A DNA stretch of 39,810 nucleotides from Acidimicrobiia bacterium. GTDB lineage: Bacteria > Actinomycetota > Acidimicrobiia > IMCC26256 > PALSA-610. Below are positions 6,207 through 14,436 of this stretch, one piece after another; position 1 is the stretch's first letter, and the number at the start of each line of letters is the position of its first letter. The DNA is taken from contig JADGOO010000078.1 in assembly GCA_017882905.1 (NCBI GenBank), forward strand, positions 1-39,810, written 5' to 3'. A model generated the notes under the pieces. It did not search any database and was not told where the DNA came from. It saw only the letters and a list, made by a program, of their open reading frames with translations. The translations under genes were made by a program, and so were the position numbers.

Positions 6207-7895
6207 GTGAGCGAGTTCGGCGCGCTCAACATCGCGCTCACCGGTATCCAAGCGCAACGTCGCGCGCTCGAGATCACGGGCCACAACGTCACGAACGCGA
6301 ACACCGACGGGTACTCGCGCCAGACGATCGACCTGCAGGCCATCGGTGGAGCCACGATCCCCGGCATCTTTGCGCGGGCGTCCGGTCAGGGCCAGGGCGT
6401 CACCGTCGCAGGGTTCACGCGCTACGCCGATCAGTTCTTGCAGATCCGCGCGGCACTCGAGCACGGCTCGCAAGCCGAGCTCACGCAGGTGCAAGGCACG
6501 TTGACTGCGCTCGAGAACCTGTTCGCCGAGCCGTCCGACCAATCGATCGGCAAGGGCCTCTCCGACTTCTGGTCGAGCTGGGGCGACCTCGCGAACCACC
6601 CCGACGACCCGGCGTCACGCGCGCAGCTCCTGGAGCGCGCGAACACGCTGTCGTCCACCTTCAACAGCATCTCGGGTCAGCTCACGCAGATGCGCCTCGA
6701 TTCGATCGCGCAGCTCAGCTCCACCGTGAGCGACATCAACACGATGGCCGGCAACCTCGCGCGGCTCAATTCCGCGATCCAGACAGCGGAGACGGCCGGC
6801 ACCGATGCCAACGATCTCAAGGACCAACGCGACCTGCTCGCTGACCAGCTGGCCACCAAGGTGGGTGGCACCGTGCGCGCCGGTCAGTACGACTCGGTGA
6901 ACGTGTTCGTGAACGGCACCGCGCTCGTCAACCAGGGCAACTCCGAACCGATGAGCCTCGACATGTCGGGGCCGAGCGCGGTGGTTCGTTGGACACACGA
7001 CAACTATCCGGCGACGATCACGTCGGGAGATGCCGGTGGCCTGCTCGACGTGATCAACGCTCGCATCCCCACGTATCAGGGCAACCTCGACGTGATCGCG
7101 AACCAGCTCCGCGACGACGTGAACGGCGTCGCCGGCGCGATGGGCGGATCGCTGGCCACGACCGCGCAGAACCAGAGCGCGTCGGGCAACCTCCAGTTCC
7201 AGGTGTCGCTCGGCGGGGGCGCGTTCGCCACGGCCACCGTCGCCGGCGCCGACTGGTCGGGCGTGGGTGGCGCGGCGGCGTTGCAGACCGCGCTCCAGAA
7301 CGCCGTCGACACCGCCATCGGAGCCGGTTCGGCCACCGTCACCGTCACAGGCGGCAACGGCTCACCGCTCGCTGTGTCGCTCGTCCCCACGGGGAGCAAC
7401 ACGATCCAAGTGCAAGCCGTATCCGGGAACGCGGGCTTCTCCACGCTGCTCGGTTCCACCGCTGTCGGCCTTGACGGTGTGGGCGGACGTCAGTTCTTCA
7501 GCGGCAACGGCGCGGCCGGTCTCACGGTCGCGAGCGACGTGGCCGGCAACCCGAGCGCGATCGCGGCGGGTGCGTCCGGTGCAGGACCCCTCGACGGGAG
7601 CGTCGCGCTCAACCTCGCCGACGTGGGCACGACCACCACGGGTGCCGACGCCAAGTACCGCTCGTTCATCGTCAATCTCGGCGTCGACTCACAAGACGCC
7701 ACGCAGCGCCTCAACATCCAGAACTCGACGGTGCAGCAGGTCGACGGCGCCCGCCAGTCGTACTCGGGCGTCAACACCGACGAAGAGATGGTGTCGATGG
7801 TGGAGTACCAGCACGCCTACGAAGCGTCGGCTCGGTTCCTCACCACCGTCGACACCGTGCTCGACACGCTCATCAATCGCACCGGCATGCCGTAG
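6207..7895 (+). CDS. flgK: Flagellar hook-filament junction protein FlgK (HAP1)
   Basis: A 562-residue hook-associated protein forming the first junction ring between hook and filament. The N-terminus has the rod/hook signature ALEITGHNVTNANTDGYSRQ. The C-terminus has the matching D0 helix SGVNTDEEMVSMVEYQHAYE followed by ASARFLTTVDTVLDTLINRT. The middle (about residues 310-480) is Ala/Gly/Thr/Ser-rich and variable, as usual. GTG 6207 is chosen because FlgK homologues begin directly with SEFGALNIAL; GGGAG lies 9 nt upstream. The upstream extension in this frame overlaps flgN and is a shadow. Followed by flgL after 14 bp. Confidence 0.95.
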   Translation: MSEFGALNIALTGIQAQRRALEITGHNVTNANTDGYSRQTIDLQAIGGATIPGIFARASGQGQGVTVAGFTRYADQFLQIRAALEHGSQAELTQVQGTLTALENLFAEPSDQSIGKGLSDFWSSWGDLANHPDDPASRAQLLERANTLSSTFNSISGQLTQMRLDSIAQLSSTVSDINTMAGNLARLNSAIQTAETAGTDANDLKDQRDLLADQLATKVGGTVRAGQYDSVNVFVNGTALVNQGNSEPMSLDMSGPSAVVRWTHDNYPATITSGDAGGLLDVINARIPTYQGNLDVIANQLRDDVNGVAGAMGGSLATTAQNQSASGNLQFQVSLGGGAFATATVAGADWSGVGGAAALQTALQNAVDTAIGAGSATVTVTGGNGSPLAVSLVPTGSNTIQVQAVSGNAGFSTLLGSTAVGLDGVGGRQFFSGNGAAGLTVASDVAGNPSAIAAGASGAGPLDGSVALNLADVGTTTTGADAKYRSFIVNLGVDSQDATQRLNIQNSTVQQVDGARQSYSGVNTDEEMVSMVEYQHAYEASARFLTTVDTVLDTLINRTGMP

Positions 7896-7909
7896 GAGCA
7901 CTGGCACCC

Positions 7910-8800
7910 ATGGTCTCATCCGACTACCGCATCACGCAGCAGGGCATGTCGAACCGTGCCGTCGCGAACATGCAGCAGACACTCCAGAAGCTGCAGCAGC
8001 TCCAGAGCGAGGTCGCGTCGAACAAGCGCATCCAGCGCCCTTCCGACGACCCGGTCGGCACCATCAGCGCCCTGCGCCTGCGCAACAACATCGATCAGAG
8101 CGGCCAGATCGGGCGCAACATCACCGATGCCACGGGATGGCTCGGCACGGCCGACGACGCCTTGAACTCGGTGGTCCAGCAGGTCCAGCACATCCGTGAC
8201 CTCGCCCTCCAGGCCCAGAACGGCACACTCGGCGCATCTGAGCTCGGGGCCATCGCCGATGAGATGGACAGCACCCGCTCGTCCCTGATCGACCTGGCCA
8301 ACAGCAAGTACGGCAACCGGGCGGTGTTCGCAGGCACCGCAACGGGTAGCGCGTACGACACCAGCGGCAACTACATGGGTCACTCGGCCGTGATCGAGCG
8401 CACCGTCGGCCCGGGGACTCGTGTGCAGATCAACGTCAACGGCGATGCGGTGTTCGGCCCGAACGGCAGCGACCTGTTCAGCGCGGTCGCGCAGCTCTCG
8501 TCCGATGTTCGGGCGGGTAACACTGCGGCGATCGCGGCCGATATGCAAACGCTTGATGCGCATACGCAGACGGTGCAATCGAACCTCGGCGCGATCGGTG
8601 CCCGCGAGCAGGGCGTCACCGCGATGAAGAACCGCAACGACTCCAGCGCGATCTCGTTGCAATCCGGGCTGTCCGACGTCGAGGACGTGGACTTGCCCAA
8701 AGCACTGATGGACATGCAGATACAGCAAACGGCGTATCAAGCGGCGCTCGCCACGACTGCCCGTGTGATCCAGCCGTCCCTGGTTGACTTCCTCAAGTGA
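7910..8800 (+). CDS. flgL: Flagellar hook-filament junction protein FlgL (HAP3)
   Basis: A 296-residue HAP3 homologue that joins FlgK to the flagellin filament. The N-terminal flagellin-like helix shows QLQSEVASNKRIQRPSDDPV, the RI.RPSDDP motif of FlgL. Central D1 helices and a C-terminal LPKALMDMQIQQTAYQAALA helix complete the fold. Length is typical. ATG 7910 lies shortly after the flgK stop, which itself carries TAGGAG as a distant ribosome site, so coupling to flgK is likely. fliW starts 7 bp after the stop. Confidence 0.95.
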   Translation: MVSSDYRITQQGMSNRAVANMQQTLQKLQQLQSEVASNKRIQRPSDDPVGTISALRLRNNIDQSGQIGRNITDATGWLGTADDALNSVVQQVQHIRDLALQAQNGTLGASELGAIADEMDSTRSSLIDLANSKYGNRAVFAGTATGSAYDTSGNYMGHSAVIERTVGPGTRVQINVNGDAVFGPNGSDLFSAVAQLSSDVRAGNTAAIAADMQTLDAHTQTVQSNLGAIGAREQGVTAMKNRNDSSAISLQSGLSDVEDVDLPKALMDMQIQQTAYQAALATTARVIQPSLVDFLK

Positions 8801-8807
8801 GAGAGCG

Positions 8808-9230
8808 ATGACTCAGACAAGCTTCTCCGACGCCGACGTCGCCACCGTCGAGCTGCACTTCGCGGCCGGTTTGCCCGGCTTCCCGGCCGCGCACCACTTC
8901 GCGCTCGGCACCTGGGGTGGGCCCGACAGCCCGTTCTTGCTGATGAGCTCGCTCGAAGACCCCGACGTCGGCTTCGTGGTCATCTCACCGTTCGTCTTCT
9001 ATCCCGACTACGAGTTCGACCTCGATGACGCGATCGCGCAGCGGCTCGGCCTCGTCGAGCCCTCCGATGTCGTGGTGCTCTGCATCGTCACGCTGCAGGA
9101 CCATCCGGCCGACGCGACCGTCAACCTCATGGGGCCGATCGTCGTCAACCGCAACAACGGCGAAGCATGCCAAGCCGTGCAGCCGCACAGCGCCTACGAA
9201 GTCAGAGCGCCGCTCGCGCGAGTGGCGTAG
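8808..9230 (+). CDS. fliW: FliW, CsrA antagonist and flagellin-binding assembly factor
   Basis: A 140-residue FliW homologue. In Bacillus, FliW is held by cytoplasmic flagellin; when flagellin is exported, free FliW binds CsrA and relieves repression of flagellin translation. Supporting segments are VELHFAAGLPGFPAAHHFAL, LMSSLEDPDVGFVVISPFVF, and ATVNLMGPIVVNRNNGEACQ, all in family order. ATG 8808 is the start given by FliW alignment. It comes 7 bp after flgL and has only a short purine stretch (gagagcg). csrA follows after 227 bp. Confidence 0.94.
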   Translation: MTQTSFSDADVATVELHFAAGLPGFPAAHHFALGTWGGPDSPFLLMSSLEDPDVGFVVISPFVFYPDYEFDLDDAIAQRLGLVEPSDVVVLCIVTLQDHPADATVNLMGPIVVNRNNGEACQAVQPHSAYEVRAPLARVA

Positions 9231-9410
9231 CGCGTTCTCCACCCCGCTCGGCCTGCGCCTCGCGCCCCAGGGCGTCTGGTCGCGGTGCACTGCAGTGCTT
9301 CGGCACTCGCACGCGCGTACGGCCGCACGTACGGCCGTGCTTCGCCCGGTGGCGGGCGCCGTCCGGGCAGCTTCGACACTCGTTCACGTGCGCTCGTGCG
9401 TGCGCACCTC

Positions 9411-9416
9411 TATGCT
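9411..9416 (+). promoter_or_regulatory. csrA: Candidate -10 box for csrA
   Basis: TATGCT fits TANNNT and would start transcription near 9423, giving csrA a leader of about 35 nt that includes the CACGGAGG motif at 9441-9448. No convincing -35 is seen. It would let csrA be expressed apart from the flgN-fliW transcript. Confidence 0.4.
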
Positions 9417-9457
9417 TGCCGATGGCCCCACGGTGGCCACCACGGAGGGAGGACCCC

Positions 9458-9718
9458 GTGCTCGTCCTAACGAGGCGCGCAAATCAAAGCATCATGATCG
9501 GTCATGACATCGTCGTGACCGTTCTCGAGGTGCGAGGCGATCAAGTGCGGTTGGGCATTCGAGCCCCGCGCTCGATCGACGTCCACCGCGAAGAGGTGTT
9601 CGCCAACCTGCAGCAGGCCAACCAGGCTGCGGCGCGTTCGGCGCGCGATCTGACCGGCAACGACTCGGCGCTGCCGAGCGCACCTGCGCCCACGCCCGCT
9701 GCGGCCGACGGCGCGTAG
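9458..9718 (+). CDS. csrA: CsrA translational regulator
   Basis: An 86-residue CsrA/RsmA RNA-binding protein, a domain-swapped dimer that binds GGA motifs near ribosome sites. The core VLVLTRRANQSIMIGHDIVV, LEVRGDQVRLGIRAP and VHREEVFANLQQANQ is complete, including the conserved Arg of VHREE. A Pro/Ala-rich tail of about 25 residues extends past the usual 61-65. GTG 9458 follows GGAGGGAGG at 9444-9452 and is the start shared by all CsrA proteins. The ribosome site lies within CACGGAGG (9441-9448), so CsrA may repress itself. The stop is 3 bp from the convergent ald stop. Confidence 0.96.
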   Translation: MLVLTRRANQSIMIGHDIVVTVLEVRGDQVRLGIRAPRSIDVHREEVFANLQQANQAAARSARDLTGNDSALPSAPAPTPAAADGA

Positions 9719-9721
9719 CGC

Positions 9722-10849
9722 TCAGCGCACGAGCTCGAACAGATCGCCGGCCGGTCGGCCGAGTGCTTCGGCCACGGCCCGGTTCACCACGGCGCCCCGC
9801 AGCGTGTTCACGCCCGCGGCAAGCGCGGCGTCGCTGCGCGTGGCCGCGGCAACGCCGCGCGTCGCGAGCTCGACGGCATACGGAAGTGTCGCGTTCGTGA
9901 GGGCGTAGGTCGACGTGTGCGGCACCGCGCCCGGGATGTTGCCCACGGCGTAGTGCACGACGCCGTGGCGCTCGAAGGTCGGTTGCGAGTGCGTCGTCTC
10001 GTGGATGCCCTCGATGCACCCACCTTGGTCGATGGCCACATCGACGATCACCGACCGTGGTTTCATCGCCGCGATCATCGAGTCGCTCACCACGGTGGGT
10101 GCGCGCCCGCCGGGCACGAGCACGGCGCCGATCACGAGATCGGCGTCGGCGACGGCGCGTGCCACCGCCGCACGATTCGACGCCAGCGTCATGATGCGAC
10201 CCCGGTGGATCTGGTCGACCCAGCGCAGGCGGTCGAGGTTCCGGTCGAGCAGGAGTACCTCGGCCTCCATGCCCTGTGCGATCCAAGCGGCGTTCCAGCC
10301 CACGTTGCCCGCGCCGAGCACCACGACACGCGCCGGGCGCACGCCGGGCGCGCCGCCGAGCAGGATGCCGCGCCCGCCGTGGCGGCGCTCGAGGAAGTGC
10401 GCGCCCACCTGCGGCGCCATGCGCCCGGCCACTTCGCTCATCGGCGCGAGCAACGGGAGCGCACCCGTGGGGCCATCGATCTGCACGGTCTCGTAGGCGA
10501 TCGCAGTGGTGCCGGCGGCGAGCAGCGCGTCGGCCACATTGGGGTACGCCGCGAGGTGCAGGTACGTGAAGAGCGCGAGGTCGTCGCGCAGGTAGGCGAG
10601 CTCGCTCGCCTGCGGTTCCTTCACCTTCAACACGAGGGCGGCCGCCCACGCGTCGGCCGCATCGCCCACGATCGTGGCGCCCGCGGCGCGGTAGTCGTCG
10701 TCGTGGATCGAGCTGCCCTCGCCCGCGCCGGCCTGCACGCGCACCTGCAGGCCGTGGTTCACCAGCTCGATCACGCCATCGGGCGTCAACGCCACCCGGT
10801 ACTCGTCGGGCTTGGTCTCGGTAGGAACTCCGATCGTTGCGAGAGTCAT
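9722..10849 (-). CDS. ald: Alanine dehydrogenase
   Basis: A 375-residue NAD-dependent alanine dehydrogenase (L-alanine + NAD+ + H2O to pyruvate + NH4+ + NADH). The N-terminal domain begins IGVPTETKPDEYRVALTPDG. The substrate-site lysine and histidine lie in LVLKVKEPQ and FTYLHLAA, and the Rossmann motif is VVVLGAGNVGWNAAWIAQGM. Length is typical. ATG 10849 overlaps the lrp stop (ATGA), so the two are co-translated. Mycobacterial ald is controlled by an Lrp protein (AldR), and the same pairing is seen here. In this locus it could recycle alanine made by the upstream aminotransferase. Confidence 0.95.
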   Translation of the reverse strand: MTLATIGVPTETKPDEYRVALTPDGVIELVNHGLQVRVQAGAGEGSSIHDDDYRAAGATIVGDAADAWAAALVLKVKEPQASELAYLRDDLALFTYLHLAAYPNVADALLAAGTTAIAYETVQIDGPTGALPLLAPMSEVAGRMAPQVGAHFLERRHGGRGILLGGAPGVRPARVVVLGAGNVGWNAAWIAQGMEAEVLLLDRNLDRLRWVDQIHRGRIMTLASNRAAVARAVADADLVIGAVLVPGGRAPTVVSDSMIAAMKPRSVIVDVAIDQGGCIEGIHETTHSQPTFERHGVVHYAVGNIPGAVPHTSTYALTNATLPYAVELATRGVAAATRSDAALAAGVNTLRGAVVNRAVAEALGRPAGDLFELVR

Positions 10850-11346
10850 CGCACGCCCCATTCGTAGGTCTGCTTGTGGAGGCGTAGGTACACGAACGTC
10901 TCGGTGCTGCGCACCCCCGGAAGGCAGCGCACCTTGTCGTTGAGTAGCGCGAGCAGATGGTCGTCGTCTTCGCACACCATCTCGACGAGCAGGTCGAAGC
11001 TGCCCGCGGTGTACACCACGTAGTCGGCCTCGGCGATGCCGGCGAGCGCGTCGGCGACCGCGGTGATGTCGCCTTCGGTCTTGATGCCGATCATCGCCTG
11101 GCGCCGGAACCCGAGGCGGAGCGGGTCGGTGACGCCGACGATCTGCACGACGTTGTCATCGACGAGGCGTTGCACCCGTTGGCGCACGGCGGCTTCCGAC
11201 AGCTGTACCGATTGGGCAAGCCTCGTGTAGGGCATGCGGCCGTCGTGCTGCAGCAGCTCGATGATCGCCTTGTCGGCATCGTCGAGCGACGCGCCTTCGC
11301 GGCCGTCGCCGCGTGCCGAACCGGTGTTGCGTCGCGCGCGCGCCAC
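10846..11346 (-). CDS. Lrp/AsnC-family regulator
   Basis: A 166-residue Lrp/AsnC protein. The winged helix-turn-helix (about residues 21-70) reads LDDADKAIIELLQHDGRMPY then LSEAAVRQRVQRLVDDNVVQ. The C-terminal RAM ligand-binding domain includes YVVYTAGSFDLLVEMVCEDD. These regulators sense amino acids and form octamers. Starts at GTG 11346, 1 nt after the aminotransferase stop, and overlaps ald by 4 bp. It probably controls ald and perhaps the whole amine block. Confidence 0.92.
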   Translation of the reverse strand: MARARRNTGSARGDGREGASLDDADKAIIELLQHDGRMPYTRLAQSVQLSEAAVRQRVQRLVDDNVVQIVGVTDPLRLGFRRQAMIGIKTEGDITAVADALAGIAEADYVVYTAGSFDLLVEMVCEDDDHLLALLNDKVRCLPGVRSTETFVYLRLHKQTYEWGVR

Positions 11347-11347
11347 G

Positions 11348-12712
11348 TCAGCGAGTGAGCTCGCTGCACAGATCGCTGAAGGCCTCGATGTAGCGGTCGA
11401 CGTCGGCGTCGCTGTGTTGCACCGACAGCGTCCACTGCTCTTCGTCGCCCGGCGTCATGAAGATCCCACGGTTGACCATCCATGGATACGACGCCGCGTA
11501 GATCGCAACGTTGGTGTCGAGGAAGTCGCGGTAGTTGCGCAGCGGCTCTGGGCGGTACGACACACAGCCCTTGGCGCCGAGATCCACCGTGTGGGCTGGG
11601 ATGCCGCACGACTCGATCGCGTGGCGACAGCCTGTGGCGAGGCGCGTGCCGAGCTCGGCGAGCCGCACGTAGGCGTCGGGCGTGAGCACGTCGCGCAACG
11701 TCGCGAGCGCGGCCGCGGCCACGAGCGGATTGCCGTTGAACGTGCCCTGTTGCGCGGCGCCGCGCTCGATCGTCTGCATGATGTCGGCCACGCCGCCGAA
11801 GGCAGCACCGGGAGTACCGCCGAACGTGGCCTTCGCCACACAGGTGAGGTCGGGCCGCACACCGAATCGGTCGCCGGCGCCGCCGCGTGCGATCGCGGTC
11901 CCTGTCTTGACCTCGTCGTAGATGAGCACGCAGCCGTGACGGTGCAGGAGATCCTTGAGCCCTTGCAGGTAGCCGGGCTCGGGCAGCGCGATCCCGATGT
12001 TCATCATCACCGGCTCGAGGATCAGACAGGCGATCTCGCCACCGCGCTCATCGAGCAGGTTCGAGAGCACGGACAGGTCGTTGAACGGCACCACGTGCGT
12101 GTAGTCGGCGAGCCACTTCGGGATGCCGAGCGACATGGGCGTGGTGGCCGGCTGATCGCGGCCGCCGAGCACGTCGGCTCCCGGTACCACCGAGAACATC
12201 ACGGTGTCGTGATGGCCGTGGTAGCTGCCTTCGATCTTCACGATGTGGTCGCGACCGGTGTGGGCACGGGCGATGCGGATGGCGTTCATCGTCGCTTCGG
12301 TGCCGGAGTTGCAGAAGCGGAGCTGCTCCATCTCGTAGCGGTCGCAGATCTCTTCGGCGAGCTCGACGGTCTGCGGCGTGGGTGCCGCGAAGTGCGTGCC
12401 GTGCGTGGCCGCCCGGGCGATCGCTTCGGCCACCTTCGGGTGCGCGTGCCCGATCACCATGCAGCCGAAGCCGCCGTGTGTGTCGACGTACTCGTGGCCG
12501 TCGACGTCCCACACGCGCGAGCCGTGGCCGTGCGTGAGGTAGATCGGGTACGGGTCGCCTTGTTGGAACGACGAACCCACCCCCATCGGCATGCTGTGCA
12601 ACGCCCGCTCGTACCAGTGGAGCGAAGCGTGCGTGCGCTCGAGCAACACGGCCGATTCCGTGGCCGCGATCTCCGCAGCCCGTGCATTCAAACGCTCGAT
12701 GTCGATCGACAT
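11348..12712 (-). CDS. Class III PLP aminotransferase, glutamate-1-semialdehyde aminomutase-like
   Basis: A 454-residue fold-type I PLP enzyme. Motifs are VWDVDGHEYVDTHGGFGCMV, the phosphate-binding CNSGTEATMNAIRIARAHTG, the aspartate in LIYDEVKTG and the Schiff-base lysine in CVAKATFGGTPGAAFGG. The sequence resembles HemL, but the neighbours (amine ABC transporter, aldehyde dehydrogenase, alanine dehydrogenase) argue for an amine or polyamine:pyruvate aminotransferase rather than haem synthesis. ATG 12712 has GGAG 9 nt upstream and is preferred to in-frame TTG 12721. Stop lies 1 nt before the lrp start. The true amino donor is not settled by sequence. Confidence 0.87.
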   Translation of the reverse strand: MSIDIERLNARAAEIAATESAVLLERTHASLHWYERALHSMPMGVGSSFQQGDPYPIYLTHGHGSRVWDVDGHEYVDTHGGFGCMVIGHAHPKVAEAIARAATHGTHFAAPTPQTVELAEEICDRYEMEQLRFCNSGTEATMNAIRIARAHTGRDHIVKIEGSYHGHHDTVMFSVVPGADVLGGRDQPATTPMSLGIPKWLADYTHVVPFNDLSVLSNLLDERGGEIACLILEPVMMNIGIALPEPGYLQGLKDLLHRHGCVLIYDEVKTGTAIARGGAGDRFGVRPDLTCVAKATFGGTPGAAFGGVADIMQTIERGAAQQGTFNGNPLVAAAALATLRDVLTPDAYVRLAELGTRLATGCRHAIESCGIPAHTVDLGAKGCVSYRPEPLRNYRDFLDTNVAIYAASYPWMVNRGIFMTPGDEEQWTLSVQHSDADVDRYIEAFSDLCSELTR

Positions 12713-12817
12713 CGCTATCAACTCCAGTGGTGTTGTGTGTGTTCAGGTTGGGAACTGGTTGGGAGAGGGGCGACCGGAGGAGCCGAGGCGAGCGAAGCGA
12801 GCGAGTCGGTCCGCAGG

Positions 12818-12847
12818 GAGCTCGCCGCGGTAGGCGGAGCCGTCGCA
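12818..12847 (+). repeat. 30-bp dispersed intergenic repeat, copy 2
   Basis: Identical over 30 bp to 35434-35463, and 26/30 identical to 2743-2772. All three copies point the same way on the plus strand. Here the copy lies between the aldehyde dehydrogenase stop and the aminotransferase start, preceded by a purine-rich gcgagcgaagcgagcgag stretch that can pair with GCTCGCC inside the repeat. Confidence 0.85.
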
Positions 12848-12853
12848 GACAAC

Positions 12854-14275
12854 TCAGTGCTTGATCATGACGTGCTTGAGCTCGGTGTAGTGCTCGAGTG
12901 CGTAGGCCGACATGTCCTTGCCGTAGCCGGATTGCTTGAAGCCGCCGTGCGGCATCTCGGAGGTGATCATGATGTGTTGGTTCACCCACACGCACCCGAA
13001 CTCGAGTGCTTTGGTCATGCGCATCGCCCGGCCTACGTCGTGTGTCCACACCGATGCCGAGAGGCCGTAGTCGACGCCGTTCGCCCAGGCGATGGCTTGG
13101 TCGTCGTCGGTGAAGCGTTGCACCGACACGACCGGCCCGAACACCTCGCGTTGCACGATCTCGCTGTCCTGGGCCGGGTTCACCACGACCGACGGCGCGT
13201 AGTAGTAGCCGGGTCGGTCGAGCGTGGAGCCGCCCACCGTCACTTCGGCGCCGCTCGCGAGGGCCCGGTCGACCATGCCGGCCACGCGACTCTGTTGGTC
13301 GGCGGAGATCACGGGTCCCATCGCCACGTCGGGGTCGAACGGGTCGCCGACGTTGATGGTCTGCACGGCGTCGGTCAGTGCAGGCACGAGCGCTTCGAAC
13401 GCCTTCGAGCCGGCCAGCACGCGACACGGCGCGGTGCAGTCCTGGCCGGAGTTGTAATAGGCGCCTTCGCTGAGTGCGGCGACGACGGCTTCGATGTCGG
13501 CGTCGTCGAACACCACGACGGGGGCCTTGCCGCCGAGCTCGAGGTGCACGCGCTTGAGCGTGTCGGCCGCGTTGCGGGCGATGAGCTTGCCCGTGTTCAC
13601 GTCGCCGGTGAGTGACACGAGCCGGATGTCTGGGTGGCGCACGATCGCATCGCCTGCGGTCTCACCCTGGCCGGTCACCACGTTGAACACGCCGGGCGGC
13701 AGGATCTCGGCGCTGAGCTCGGCAAAGCGCAGCGCGGTGAGCGGCGTGAGCTCGCTCGGCTTGAGCACCACGGTGTTGCCGGTGGCGAGCGCCGGACCGA
13801 TCTTCCAGATCGCCATGTTGAGCGGGTAGTTCCATGGGGCGATGCCGGCCGTCACGCCGAGCGGGTCGCGGCGCAGGTAGCTCGTGTGGCCTTCGAGGTA
13901 CTCGGCCGCCGCCTTCGCTTCCATGTTGCGACACGCACCGGCGAAGAAGCGGAGGTTGTCGACGGAGAGATCCATCTCGATGCCGATGATCGACTTCGGC
14001 TTGCCGACGTTGCGCATCTCGATCTCGGAGAGCTCGTCGACGTTGTCCTCGATGAGCTGCGCGAGCGCGAGCAGTGCCTCGCTGCGGGCGCGCGGCGTGG
14101 CGCCGGCCCAGCCGGGGAAGGCGGCCTTCGCTGCCGCGACGGCAGCGTCGACGTCGGCGGCGTCGGAGCTGGCGACCTCGTCGATGACCTCGCCGGTCGC
14201 CGGGTTGACCACCTTGTCGGTTGCTCCCGACGCCGCGGCCACAGCCCGGCCTCCGATGAAGTTCTCCTGCGTCAT
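12854..14275 (-). CDS. NAD-dependent aldehyde dehydrogenase, aminobutyraldehyde dehydrogenase-like
   Basis: A 473-residue ALDH-superfamily enzyme. Seen are the oxyanion asparagine motif [15 protein letters not shown], the general base in [13 protein letters not shown], the catalytic cysteine in [14 protein letters not shown] and the late EVFGPVVSV. Overall pattern resembles gamma-aminobutyraldehyde (PatD) and betaine aldehyde dehydrogenases. Next to putrescine-type transport genes, oxidation of 4-aminobutyraldehyde to GABA is the likely reaction. ATG 14275 has GAGGAG 5 nt upstream. It heads the minus-strand operon and is divergent from potA. Confidence 0.9.
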   Translation of the reverse strand: MTQENFIGGRAVAAASGATDKVVNPATGEVIDEVASSDAADVDAAVAAAKAAFPGWAGATPRARSEALLALAQLIEDNVDELSEIEMRNVGKPKSIIGIEMDLSVDNLRFFAGACRNMEAKAAAEYLEGHTSYLRRDPLGVTAGIAPWNYPLNMAIWKIGPALATGNTVVLKPSELTPLTALRFAELSAEILPPGVFNVVTGQGETAGDAIVRHPDIRLVSLTGDVNTGKLIARNAADTLKRVHLELGGKAPVVVFDDADIEAVVAALSEGAYYNSGQDCTAPCRVLAGSKAFEALVPALTDAVQTINVGDPFDPDVAMGPVISADQQSRVAGMVDRALASGAEVTVGGSTLDRPGYYYAPSVVVNPAQDSEIVQREVFGPVVSVQRFTDDDQAIAWANGVDYGLSASVWTHDVGRAMRMTKALEFGCVWVNQHIMITSEMPHGGFKQSGYGKDMSAYALEHYTELKHVMIKH

Positions 14276-14363
14276 GTGCACTCCTCGGTCGCGGTCGGTC
14301 CGGCTGGCGCACTGCGGCGGCGTAGTCATGGTGCGCCGCCAATCGCTCAGCCCGCAAGTGTTT

Positions 14364-14391
14364 CCGTTGCAGGGACGGTTTCTGACAACGG
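14364..14391. promoter_or_regulatory. Inverted repeat in the aldehyde dehydrogenase / potA divergent region
   Basis: CCGTTG (14364-14369) and CAACGG (14386-14391) are 6-bp arms whose centres are 22 bp apart, about two helical turns. The site lies midway between the two divergent starts and is a candidate operator for joint control of uptake and catabolism, possibly by the Lrp protein. Confidence 0.35.
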
Positions 14392-14436
14392 ATTACCTTG
14401 CTTTGGTCCACGATATCTGCGAATGTCCGGATCGGC

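Noticed and set aside
11234-13615. Long plus-strand open frame over the aminotransferase and aldehyde dehydrogenase
   Set aside because: Exact antisense of two genes with strong motifs; its translation is Val/Arg/His-rich and motif-free.
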